DNA of 38,162 nt from Actinomycetes bacterium (GTDB lineage Bacteria > Actinomycetota > Acidimicrobiia > Acidimicrobiales > JAJYXR01), in contig JAJYXR010000039.1 of assembly GCA_021801795.1 (NCBI GenBank), positions 1-38,162 on the forward strand, written 5' to 3'. Shown piece by piece: positions 8,292-15,453 of the stretch; within the stretch, counting starts at the first letter, position 1; every line of letters starts with the position of its first letter. A model generated the notes under the pieces. That model was not told the DNA's origin. It saw nothing but the letters and a program-made list of their open reading frames with translations, and did no database searches. Made by a program: the position numbers and the translations under genes.

Positions 8292-8393
8292 CAGGCGGGG
8301 CGCTCAGGCGAACCTGGCTAGGAGGCGGTAGGCATCCAGGCGGGGCGCTCAGGCGAACCTGGCTAGGAGGCGGTAGGCATCCAGGCGGGGCGC
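8292..8393. repeat. 45-bp direct repeat straddling the 3' end of leuD
   Basis: Two identical 45-bp copies (8292-8336 and 8337-8381) and a 12-base partial copy (8382-8393). The unit contains the last codons and stop of leuD, so a second copy of that gene end, stop included, sits just downstream as non-coding DNA. The rest of the 108-base gap between the convergent TetR and leuD genes shows no terminator. Confidence 0.95.
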
Positions 8394-8956
8394 CGCGGCT
8401 CGTAGGCCGAGACGAGGGCTTCGTGGCGCAGCGTGAGGCCTATGTCGTCCCAGCCGTTCAGCAGTCGGTCACGGGTGAAGCCGTCCAGGGGGAAGTTCGC
8501 CTCTATGCCCGCTGCTGGTGCCTCAATGGTGGCCCGCTCGATGTCTATGGTCATCTCGAGCCCCGGATCGGAGGTGATGGCTTCTAACAGCGAGCGGCTC
8601 ACCTCGGGGCTCACCTGAACGGGTACTAGACCCTGCTTCGTGCAGTTGTTCCTGAATATGTCTGCGAAGCGGGAGGACACGACCGCCTCGAAGCCGTAGT
8701 CCATCAGTGCCCACACGGCGTGCTCCCGGGAGGAGCCGGTGCCGAAGTTAGGACCTGCCACCAGGATCTTCGCTCCCGCGTACTCGGGCCTGTTCAGGAC
8801 GAAGTCCCGGTCGTCCCGCCACTCCGAGAAGAGCCCCGCACCGAAACCCGTACGCTCCACCCGCTTCAGCCAGTCAGAGGGGATGATCTGGTCGGTGTCG
8901 ACGTCGGCTCGGTCGAGCGGAACGCCCCTGCCTGTAACCACGCTCACTGGCTTCAT
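8363..8956 (-). CDS. leuD: 3-isopropylmalate dehydratase small subunit
   Basis: A 197-residue LeuD, the small (swivel) subunit that with LeuC isomerises 2-isopropylmalate to 3-isopropylmalate in leucine synthesis; in organisms using citramalate it also acts on that intermediate. Diagnostic segments are DTDQIIPSDWLKR near the N-terminus, GPNFGTGSSREHAVWAL and SSRFADIFRNNCTKQGL. ATG 8956 was chosen because it follows the leuC stop by two bases and is preceded by a G-rich ribosome site; longer frames run into leuC. The last 11 or so codons lie inside a 45-bp repeat. Confidence 0.95.
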   Translation of the reverse strand: MKPVSVVTGRGVPLDRADVDTDQIIPSDWLKRVERTGFGAGLFSEWRDDRDFVLNRPEYAGAKILVAGPNFGTGSSREHAVWALMDYGFEAVVSSRFADIFRNNCTKQGLVPVQVSPEVSRSLLEAITSDPGLEMTIDIERATIEAPAAGIEANFPLDGFTRDRLLNGWDDIGLTLRHEALVSAYEPRRPAWMPTAS

Positions 8957-8958
8957 CG

Positions 8959-10365
8959 TCACAGATCCCCCGGCGTGGCGAAGTGTCCAGCTACGGCAGT
9001 CGCGGCAGCCACGCCAGGGGATACCAGGTGGGTCCTGCCGCCCCGTCCCTGACGTCCCTCGAAGTTCCGGTTCGACGTGGAGGCCGCGCGCTCGCCCGGA
9101 GCCAGCTTGTCGGGGTTCATCGCGAGGCACATCGAGCATCCCGGCTCGCGCCACTCGAAGCCGGCCTCCCGGAAGACCTGGTCGAGTCCCTCCGACTCCG
9201 CCGCGATCCTCACCCGTCGCGAACCGGGCACCACCAGAGCCCGCATACCTGGCCTGACATGCCTGCCTCTCAGAACCTCTGCTGCCTCCCTCAGGTCCTC
9301 TATGCGGGAGTTAGTGCAGGAGCCTATGAACACGGTGTCCACACCTATGTCACGTATGGGGGTGCCGGGCCTGAGGCCCATGTACTCCAGTGCGCGGGAT
9401 GCCACTTCGCGTTCGGTGGGATCCGCGAAGGAGCAAGGATCCGGCACCGAGCCGTCGATCGACGCGACCTGTGCCGGGTTCGTTCCCCAGGTCACCTGGG
9501 GCAGTATCGAGGCTGCATCTAGGCTGACGGTGCGGTCGAAGATGGCACCCTCGTCTGTTCCGAGTGCCCTCCAGGCTTCCAGGGCTTCTTCCCAGGCAGC
9601 GCCCTTAGGGGCGCGGGGCCGGCCCTCCAGGTAGGCGAAGGTGGTGTCGTCAGGGGCCACCATGCCTGCCCGGGCTCCACCCTCTATGGACATGTTGCAC
9701 AGGGTCATCCGGCCTTCCATCGACAGGCCCCGGATCGCCGAGCCTCGGTACTCGACCACATGCCCGACACCCCCCCCGGTGCCTATGGTTCCGATGATCG
9801 CGAGAGCGATGTCCTTCGCGGTGCTGCCAGCGGGCAGTTCACCTTCCACCTCTATCGCCATCGTCGCAGGCCGAACCTGTGGAAGGGTCTGGGTGGCTAG
9901 GACGTGCTCCACCTCGGAGGTGCCGATGCCGAAGGCGAGGGCCCCGAACGCACCGTGCGTGGAGGTATGGCTGTCACCGCACACGATGGTCATGCCAGGA
10001 AGGCTTAGTCCCTGCTCGGGACCGATGACGTGGACGATACCCTGGTCGGGGTCTCCCATCGGGTAGCAGGTGATGCCGAACTCGGCGCAGTTCGCTGCCA
10101 GCACCCGGAGCTGTTCCGCCGATATGGGATCAGCGAGCGGCTTGTCGATGTCGAGAGTCGGCACGTTATGGTCGGCAGTCGCGACGGTGAGGTCAGGACG
10201 GCGCACTGCGCGTCCTGCGAGCCTGAGGCCCTCGAATGCCTGAGGTGAGGTCACCTCGTGGACGAGATGGAGGTCGATGTAGAGCAGGTCCGGCTCGGAG
10301 TCCCCTGAGCGCACCACATGGGCATCCCACACCTTCTCGCTCAGTGTCCGTGGCGAGCCAGTCAT
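8959..10365 (-). CDS. leuC: 3-isopropylmalate dehydratase large subunit
   Basis: A 468-residue aconitase-superfamily protein. It shows [42 protein letters not shown] and the three iron-sulfur Cys in [13 protein letters not shown] and [10 protein letters not shown]. It forms the heterodimer with LeuD. The ATG at 10365 overlaps the greA stop (ATGA), so leuC is translationally coupled to greA, and leuD follows after two bases. This greA-leuC-leuD order is unusual. No separate promoter or attenuator for leuCD is apparent, unlike for the divergent leuB operon. Confidence 0.96.
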   Translation of the reverse strand: MTGSPRTLSEKVWDAHVVRSGDSEPDLLYIDLHLVHEVTSPQAFEGLRLAGRAVRRPDLTVATADHNVPTLDIDKPLADPISAEQLRVLAANCAEFGITCYPMGDPDQGIVHVIGPEQGLSLPGMTIVCGDSHTSTHGAFGALAFGIGTSEVEHVLATQTLPQVRPATMAIEVEGELPAGSTAKDIALAIIGTIGTGGGVGHVVEYRGSAIRGLSMEGRMTLCNMSIEGGARAGMVAPDDTTFAYLEGRPRAPKGAAWEEALEAWRALGTDEGAIFDRTVSLDAASILPQVTWGTNPAQVASIDGSVPDPCSFADPTEREVASRALEYMGLRPGTPIRDIGVDTVFIGSCTNSRIEDLREAAEVLRGRHVRPGMRALVVPGSRRVRIAAESEGLDQVFREAGFEWREPGCSMCLAMNPDKLAPGERAASTSNRNFEGRQGRGGRTHLVSPGVAAATAVAGHFATPGDL

Positions 10366-10841
10366 GCGCCCACGTCCACGATCTTCACCCGTAGCATCCC
10401 CCCCGGGGCCTCGTACTCGACGGTGTCCCCAGGTGCCCTCCCGAGGAGGGCTTGGCCGAGTGGGGAGGAGGGTGACAGGACCTCCACGCCGTCGCGCCTC
10501 TCCTCGATCGATCCGACCAGGAAGCACTCGATCTCGTCGTCGCCCTCGTAGCAGATGCTCACCACCGTGCCGGTCGCGACTGTCCCCCCAGCGGCTGCCT
10601 CCGATGACTCGACCACCAGGGCATCCTCGAGGATCGCCTGGATCTGGCGGATACGGGCCTCCATCTTCCCCTGGGCGTCCTTGGCTGCATGGTAGTCGCC
10701 GTTCTCCGAGAGGTCCCCGAGGGCGCGTGCAGCCTCGATGGCCCGCGCTATCTCCACGCGCCCCCTGGTAGTGAGGTCTTCCAGCTCCGCCACCAGCCGC
10801 TCGTATGTCGCAGGCGTGAGCTGCGTAGGGTTCTCCTTCAT
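10362..10841 (-). CDS. greA: transcription elongation factor GreA
   Basis: A 159-residue GreA/GreB family protein that rescues backtracked RNA polymerase by stimulating transcript cleavage. It has the N-terminal coiled coil with the acidic tip ([25 protein letters not shown]) and a C-terminal domain ending in [26 protein letters not shown] 10841 gives the usual family length; a longer frame to 10901 would add a non-conserved extension. No Shine-Dalgarno is evident. A TACCCT hexamer ends seven bases before the ATG, so the mRNA may be leaderless. It overlaps leuC by four bases and is probably the promoter-proximal gene for leuCD. Confidence 0.93.
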   Translation of the reverse strand: MKENPTQLTPATYERLVAELEDLTTRGRVEIARAIEAARALGDLSENGDYHAAKDAQGKMEARIRQIQAILEDALVVESSEAAAGGTVATGTVVSICYEGDDEIECFLVGSIEERRDGVEVLSPSSPLGQALLGRAPGDTVEYEAPGGMLRVKIVDVGA

Positions 10842-10883
10842 ACCTAGAAGGGTACTCTGCCTGCACAGCCCCCGGTTCACCCA

Positions 10884-10911
10884 GGCGGCACCCGGCGGCA
10901 CCCGGTCGGCA
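10884..10911. repeat. short 10-bp tandem repeat upstream of greA
   Basis: Two exact copies of ggcggcaccc (10884-10903) followed by a diverged third copy lie in the greA/leuB divergent intergenic region. They may overlap the upstream promoter of greA. Confidence 0.75.
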
Positions 10912-10931
10912 CATCGGGGCCGGCAGCGAGG

Positions 10932-10960
10932 TTGACTACGGGCCGAGCGTGAGGGAGACT
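10932..10960 (+). promoter_or_regulatory. candidate promoter of the leuB leader
   Basis: TTGACT (10932-10937) and GAGACT (10955-10960) are 17 bases apart. The -35 is good; the -10 is weak, with only the A and final T conserved. Transcription would begin at about 10967-10970, i.e. at or next to the ATG of the leader peptide, giving a leaderless leader ORF as is common for actinobacterial attenuators. Confidence 0.4.
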
Positions 10961-10969
10961 GGAACGGAT

Positions 10970-11017
10970 ATGACCCACTTCGGCCCAGCCGCTGTCCGAT
11001 TCGTAATTATCGTCTAG
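10970..11017 (+). CDS. branched-chain amino acid leader peptide
   Basis: A 15-codon ORF, MTHFGPAAVRFVIIV, whose last four codons before TAG are GTA ATT ATC GTC. It lies between the promoter candidate and an intrinsic terminator, 150 bases upstream of leuB. Five of 15 residues are Val or Ile and none is Leu. This is the hallmark of a transcription-attenuation leader peptide sensing charged tRNA-Val and tRNA-Ile, comparable in logic to ilv leaders of Corynebacterium and enterobacteria. It is too short for routine gene finders. Function is inferred from codon content and position. Confidence 0.72.
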   Translation: MTHFGPAAVRFVIIV

Positions 11018-11040
11018 GCACGTACCCCGTGGTGCGTGCC
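11017..11040 (+). promoter_or_regulatory. leader hairpin directly after the leader peptide
   Basis: GGCACGTACC (11017-11026) pairs with GGTGCGTGCC (11031-11040) around a four-base loop, with a single T-G wobble. It starts on the last base of the leader stop codon. A ribosome stalled on the terminal Val/Ile codons would cover its 5' arm, which fits a role in attenuation. Confidence 0.65.
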
Positions 11041-11047
11041 CGTCCGA

Positions 11048-11072
11048 CCGTCCACCCTGGTGGGCGGTTTTT
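11048..11072 (+). terminator. intrinsic terminator (attenuator) in the leuB leader
   Basis: CCGTCCAC (11048-11055) pairs with GTGGGCGG (11060-11067), one wobble, and is followed by TTTTT (11068-11072). There is no gene end here except the leader peptide, so this is best read as the regulated terminator of an attenuator controlling leuB-ilvE-cimA. Confidence 0.72.
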
Positions 11073-11084
11073 CATTTCTGCCGT

Positions 11085-11141
11085 GGCGTGCAGGTCACGC
11101 CAAACGGCGTGCAGGTCACGCCAAACGGCGTGCAGGACCAG
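11085..11141 (+). repeat. 21-bp tandem repeat forming hairpins upstream of leuB
   Basis: Two exact 21-bp copies (11085-11105, 11106-11126) and a 15-base partial copy. Each junction forms CACGCC-AAAC-GGCGTG, a six-base stem with a four-base loop (11096-11111 and 11117-11132). The array lies between the attenuator and the ribosome site of leuB. Confidence 0.92.
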
Positions 11142-11167
11142 CCAAGAGGAAGGAACGTTTGATCGCG

Positions 11168-12211
11168 ATGCCTAGTGGAGCAGAGCACTCCGTCGCCGTC
11201 ATAGGTGGTGACGGCATAGGACCAGAGGTGACGGCTGAGGCGCTGAAGGTGGTGGCTGCTTCGGGGGTTCGCCTCGAGACGCACGCCTACGACCTCGGGG
11301 CCCAGCACTTCGCGACCACCGGGGAGGTCCTTGCGGACTCGGTCCTGGAGGAGCTGAGGGGCTTCGAGGCCATTCTCCTCGGAGCGGTGGGCCCTCCGGT
11401 GGGCGATACCACGATCCCCCCGGGCACACTCGAGCGCGGGCTGTTGCTCAGGCTGCGCTTCGAGCTCGACCTCTACGTGAACCTGCGTCCCTTCACTGGC
11501 GTGCCCGGCGCGATCGCCGAGGGATGCCATTTCGTGGTGGTGAGGGAGAACACGGAGGGGACCTACGCCGGCGAGGGCGGGTTCCTGAGGAAGGGAACCC
11601 CTCAGGAGATCGCCACCCAGGGGTCGGTGAACACCCGCATGGGCGTAGAGCGCTGCGTACGCTTCGCCTTCGGGCTGGCCGAGGGACGAGACCGTCACCG
11701 CCTCACGCTGGTGCACAAGTCGAACGTGCTCACCTTCGCCGGAGACCTGTGGCAGAGAACCCTCGACGATGTCTCGGTGGACTTCCCCGGCGTGGCCATC
11801 GACTATAACCACGTGGACGCCGCCTGCATCTACCTAGTGGACCAGCCTTCCCGCTACGACGTGATAGTCACCGACAATCTCTTCGGAGACATACTGACGG
11901 ACCTGGCAGGCGCTGTCACCGGCGGCATCGGCTTCGCGGCCTCCGCGAACCTGAACCCTGCCAGGACGGGTCCGTCGCTCTTCGAGCCCGTCCACGGTGC
12001 CGCGCACGACATAGCAGGCACAGGCCGTGCGAACCCGCTCGCGGCCATCAGCTCGGCAGCCCTGATGCTCGAGCACCTGGGCGAGACTGACGCCGCGGAT
12101 CGGGTCTCGAAGGCTGTAGGCGGCTACATAGCAGACCACTACCAGTCCCATGCAGACGATCCATTCCCCTCCACCGCCGCCGTCGGCGACGCCATAGCAG
12201 AAAGGCTCTGA
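11168..12211 (+). CDS. leuB: 3-isopropylmalate dehydrogenase
   Basis: A protein of about 347 residues that oxidatively decarboxylates 3-isopropylmalate with NAD in leucine synthesis; the same enzyme type serves the citramalate route. It starts VAVIGGDGIGPEVTAEALKVV and shows LRPF, VVRENTEGTYAGEGGF, LVHKSN and the metal-binding stretch DVIVTDNLFGDILTDL. ATG 11168 sits 13 bases after AAGGA. An in-frame TTG at 11159 has better spacing from GAGGAAGGA and would add three residues. ilvE begins two bases after its stop. Expression is probably controlled by the upstream leader peptide and terminator. Confidence 0.95.
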   Translation: MPSGAEHSVAVIGGDGIGPEVTAEALKVVAASGVRLETHAYDLGAQHFATTGEVLADSVLEELRGFEAILLGAVGPPVGDTTIPPGTLERGLLLRLRFELDLYVNLRPFTGVPGAIAEGCHFVVVRENTEGTYAGEGGFLRKGTPQEIATQGSVNTRMGVERCVRFAFGLAEGRDRHRLTLVHKSNVLTFAGDLWQRTLDDVSVDFPGVAIDYNHVDAACIYLVDQPSRYDVIVTDNLFGDILTDLAGAVTGGIGFAASANLNPARTGPSLFEPVHGAAHDIAGTGRANPLAAISSAALMLEHLGETDAADRVSKAVGGYIADHYQSHADDPFPSTAAVGDAIAERL

Positions 12212-12213
12212 CC

Positions 12214-13143
12214 ATGCCCATAACCCCCACCGACACCATATGGATGGATGGCGAGATGGTCGCATGGGACCAGGCGAGAGTCCACGTTCTCACCCACACC
12301 CTGCACTACGGATCCGGAGTCTTCGAGGGCATCCGTGCCTACCCGACCCCTGCCGGCGTGGCGGTGTTCCGGCTAGGTGACCACATTGACCGCCTGCTGT
12401 CGTCGGCGAAGATCCTGATGATGGACGTCCCCTACACGGCAGAGCAGATCTGCGAGGCCGTGCGTAAGGTGGTGCGGGAGAACCACCTGGACGGCGGCTG
12501 CTACATCCGACCGCTCGTCTATCTCGGCTATGGGGAGATGGGCTTGAACCCACTGCCATGCTCCGTCTCGGTGGCCATCGCGGCCTGGCCCTGGGGCACC
12601 TATCTGGGCGACGAGGGGTTAGCGAGGGGGATCAGGCTGAAGGTCTCCTCATGGCAGCGGCACGATCCGAACGCCATACCGACTGCCGCGAAGATCACCG
12701 GGATGTACGTGAACTCCTCGCTCGCGAAGGTCGAGGCACTGAAGGCAGGTTACGACGAAGCCGTCATGCTCGCCCCCGACGGGAAGGTCTCGGAGTGCAC
12801 GGGCGAGAACCTCTTCGTCGTGAGTGGCGGCAGGCTGCTCACCCCGCCGACCTCCTCAGCGGGGGCGCTCGATGGCATCACCCAGCAGTCGGTGGAGGCC
12901 ATTGCAGGTGACCTGGGCATACAGGTGGTCCACCAGGACCTGCTGCGAACCGACCTCTACGGTGCCGACGAGGCCTTCCTGACCGGTACCGCCGCGGAGC
13001 TGGTGCCCATCCGCGAGGTGGACGACCGAGTGGTCGGCTCGGGCAAGCCGGGACCGCTCACCACACAGCTCCAGCAGACCTACTTCGCTGCCGTGCGCGG
13101 CGAGGTGGACCGCTACAAGGACTGGCTCGACTATGTCGAGTGA
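12214..13143 (+). CDS. ilvE: branched-chain amino acid aminotransferase
   Basis: A 309-residue class IV PLP aminotransferase catalysing the last step of Ile, Val and Leu synthesis. The PLP lysine is Lys160 (PTAAKITGMYVNSSLAK). HTLHYGSGVFEGIRAY near residue 28, CTGENLFVVSGGRLLTPP and DEAFLTGTAAELVPI are typical of IlvE rather than D-amino acid transaminase or ADC lyase. It is the second gene of the leuB operon and its 3' end overlaps cimA by 11 bases. Confidence 0.95.
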   Translation: MPITPTDTIWMDGEMVAWDQARVHVLTHTLHYGSGVFEGIRAYPTPAGVAVFRLGDHIDRLLSSAKILMMDVPYTAEQICEAVRKVVRENHLDGGCYIRPLVYLGYGEMGLNPLPCSVSVAIAAWPWGTYLGDEGLARGIRLKVSSWQRHDPNAIPTAAKITGMYVNSSLAKVEALKAGYDEAVMLAPDGKVSECTGENLFVVSGGRLLTPPTSSAGALDGITQQSVEAIAGDLGIQVVHQDLLRTDLYGADEAFLTGTAAELVPIREVDDRVVGSGKPGPLTTQLQQTYFAAVRGEVDRYKDWLDYVE

Positions 13144-14902
13144 CCGGCCCGACCCAGACCGGCCCGACCCAGACCGCCCCGACCCAGACCGGCCCGACCG
13201 AGACCGGCCCGACCGAGACCGGGGGGGCTCCGGCCCAGCCGACCTGGTAGGCCACGGCCATGGCGAGGCCTCTCATGACTTCGATATGCCGCAGCTGCCG
13301 GCCTCGGTGGACATATTCGACACGACCCTGCGGGATGGCTCGCAGCAGGAGGGTCTCTCGCTCACCGTGGACGACAAGCTCCGGGTCGCGGAGCAGCTAG
13401 ACCACCTGGGGGTCGCCTACATCGAAGGGGGCTGGCCGGGTGCCAACCCCAAGGACGCGGAGTTTTTCGCCCGCGCTCCCGCCGAGCTCCACCTCGGCAC
13501 CGCGACGTTGGTGGCATTCGGCTCCACCAGGCGGGCGGGGGTCAGCGCGCGAGAGGACGAGGTACTCCGCCATCTGGTCGATGCAGGGACAGAAGCCGTG
13601 TGCCTGGTGGCCAAAGCCTCCGAGCTCCATGTGGTAGATGCCCTTCGTACCAGCCTCGACGAGGCCCTCGCGATGGCGTATGACTCGGTGGCCTTCTTGA
13701 GGTCGGAGGGGCTGAGGGTCTTCTTCGACGCCGAGCACTTCTTCGACGGCTACAAGGCGAACCGGGACTTCACCCTGAAGGTGCTCGCGGAGGCCGAGCG
13801 GGCAGGTGCGCAGACCCTGGTTCTCTGCGACACGAACGGCGGGACGCTGCCCCACGAGGTGGAGCGCATAGTCTCCGAGGTGGCGGGCCGGTTCGACTCC
13901 GAGATAGGGGTCCACTTCCATAACGACTCAGGCTGCGCGGTCGCGAACTCGATTGCAGCGGTGCGCGCCGGAGCCACCCACGTGCAGGGATGCGTGAACG
14001 GCTACGGGGAGAGGACAGGTAACGCCGACCTCTCCGCTGCCATCCCGAACCTCTCCCTCAAGCTGAGCGTGCGGACGATCCCGCCGGATCGCCTGGAACG
14101 GCTGACCCCTGTAGCACACCACATCGCGGAGATCGTGAACGTGGCCCCGAATCCCCAGCAGCCATACGTCGGCTCGGCAGCCTTCGCGCACAAGGCCGGC
14201 CTCCACACCAGCGCCATCGCCAGGCGTCGGGACGCGTACGAACACGTCTCCCCCGATCTGGTCGGGAACGGGACGCGCTTCGTGGTCTCGGAGCTGTCGG
14301 GTCGCTCGACGGTGGCGTTCAAGGCAGAGGAGCTCGGCCTGGACCTCGATGCAGAGGCTCTCGGCAGAGTGCTGGACGAGCTGAAGGAGCTGGAGCACCG
14401 CGGATATCACTTCGAGGTGGCAGATGGTTCCCTGGAGCTGCTGCTGAGGCGGGCGACAGGGTGGCAGCAGACCTACTTCGAGGCGGAGTCCTTCCGGGTG
14501 ATCTCCGATCACAACGGCCGGGCCATGACCGAGGCGACAGTGAAGGTATGGATGGGAAGCGAACGGGTGGTCGCCACGGCTGAGGGGAACGGACCCGTGA
14601 ATGCTCTCGACGGGGCCCTGAGGCGTGCCATCGGAAGCCGCTACCCCGAGCTGTCGGGTATACACCTCACCGACTACAGGGTTCGTGTGCTGAACAGCGA
14701 CCAGGGCACCGGAGCCGTCACCCGGGTGCTCATCGACTCCACCGACTCCGAGCGCACCTGGACCACCATCGGGGTGTCGGAGAACATCATCGACGCCTCC
14801 TGGCAGGCGCTCAGTGACTCGATCGTCTACGGTCTGCTTCACGCCTCGGACCACCCTGCCGGCAGTGACAAGGTCGATGGCGAGGAGAAGGAGAGCAGAT
14901 GA
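13133..14902 (+). CDS. cimA: (R)-citramalate synthase with repeat N-terminus
   Basis: A 589-residue enzyme condensing acetyl-CoA and pyruvate to citramalate, the entry to threonine-independent isoleucine synthesis. The catalytic barrel begins SVDIFDTTLRDGSQQEGLSL; metal ligands lie in GVHFHNDSGCA; NGYGERTGNADL and the C-terminal LeuA-type allosteric domain (SELSGRSTV to DYRVRVL) are present. EGGWPGANPKDAEFF and the extended domain are typical of CimA rather than LeuA. The first ~30 residues are DRPDP repeats from a 15-bp array. ATG 13133 overlaps ilvE; ATG 13286 (MPQLPAS) at the conserved barrel start is an alternative that would leave the array untranslated. The context with leuB, leuCD and ilvE fits isoleucine formation. 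Confidence 0.92.
   Translation: MSSDRPDPDRPDPDRPDPDRPDRDRPDRDRGGSGPADLVGHGHGEASHDFDMPQLPASVDIFDTTLRDGSQQEGLSLTVDDKLRVAEQLDHLGVAYIEGGWPGANPKDAEFFARAPAELHLGTATLVAFGSTRRAGVSAREDEVLRHLVDAGTEAVCLVAKASELHVVDALRTSLDEALAMAYDSVAFLRSEGLRVFFDAEHFFDGYKANRDFTLKVLAEAERAGAQTLVLCDTNGGTLPHEVERIVSEVAGRFDSEIGVHFHNDSGCAVANSIAAVRAGATHVQGCVNGYGERTGNADLSAAIPNLSLKLSVRTIPPDRLERLTPVAHHIAEIVNVAPNPQQPYVGSAAFAHKAGLHTSAIARRRDAYEHVSPDLVGNGTRFVVSELSGRSTVAFKAEELGLDLDAEALGRVLDELKELEHRGYHFEVADGSLELLLRRATGWQQTYFEAESFRVISDHNGRAMTEATVKVWMGSERVVATAEGNGPVNALDGALRRAIGSRYPELSGIHLTDYRVRVLNSDQGTGAVTRVLIDSTDSERTWTTIGVSENIIDASWQALSDSIVYGLLHASDHPAGSDKVDGEEKESR
13144..13218 (+). repeat. 15-bp tandem array at the ilvE/cimA junction
   Basis: Five copies of ccggcccgacccaga or its variants (13144-13218). 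Copy 3 has one change; copies 4 and 5 share a C-to-G change, showing they arose by duplication of each other. It starts right after the ilvE stop and encodes DRPDP/DRPDR if cimA begins at 13133. Confidence 0.95.
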
Positions 14903-15417
14903 CCCAGCCGAGCTACGTACCCATCGCAGAGGCAGACCAGATGCGTCCCGCCCTGCGCCTGCGCGATCCCCGGCGCTGGACCCAGGATCGTCCCGGAGAG
15001 CTGCGTTCCCCCGACCGTCCCCGTGGGCGTCTCGCGGGAGCACCGGGACCCGACCAGGGATACGCGCTGGTGGTCGCAGAGCAGTTCTCCGAGAGGCTTC
15101 TGCTGGCGGAGAACGAATCGGCTCACGACGCGCTCTATGCAGCGGCGATGATCGCGGCTGCACGCGCTGCACTCTATGGAAGGGCGCCGGTGGCCCGTGA
15201 CGTCGAGCTCGGCCTCAGCCTCCTCGGCTACCTCTCGGCGGCGGCCCCCCGGGACCTGGTGGAGTGGCGACTTCGAAAGGTCCAGGCGCTCGCTCACCAC
15301 TACGACGCCCAGCGCGAGCTGGTCGGCGCCATCCCGGCCGAATCGCTGCGGCTCACCCCGGCCGAGGCGGCCAGGCAGGTCGAGGCCGGTAGGTGGCGCG
15401 AGCTGCTGGGTGCCTGA
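14899..15417 (+). CDS. conserved hypothetical protein of the leuB operon
   Basis: A 172-residue soluble protein I do not recognise. The N-terminal 60 residues are Arg/Pro-rich (RDPRRWTQDRPGELRSPDRPRGR). The rest is helical and Ala-rich (LLLAENESAHDALYAAAMIAAARAAL, DLVEWRLRKVQALAHHYDAQRELVG) and has a mostly acidic, amphipathic character. There are no membrane segments or catalytic motifs. Its ATG overlaps the cimA stop (ATGA), so it is translationally coupled to branched-chain amino acid synthesis. Codon use matches the neighbours, supporting a real gene. Confidence 0.7.
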   Translation: MTQPSYVPIAEADQMRPALRLRDPRRWTQDRPGELRSPDRPRGRLAGAPGPDQGYALVVAEQFSERLLLAENESAHDALYAAAMIAAARAALYGRAPVARDVELGLSLLGYLSAAAPRDLVEWRLRKVQALAHHYDAQRELVGAIPAESLRLTPAEAARQVEAGRWRELLGA

Positions 15418-15453
15418 GAACCCGGCCTGAGTTGACCGAGCGATAGTGGCGCC

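Noticed and set aside
8981..10914. leuC frame extended upstream to 10914
   Set aside because: The extra N-terminal ~180 codons are antiparallel-free but lie over greA in another frame and lack LeuC similarity; the ATG at 10365 gives the normal LeuC start.
13928..15172. Long minus-strand open frame opposite cimA
   Set aside because: It is antisense to the conserved catalytic and regulatory domains of cimA and has no recognisable domain or ribosome site.
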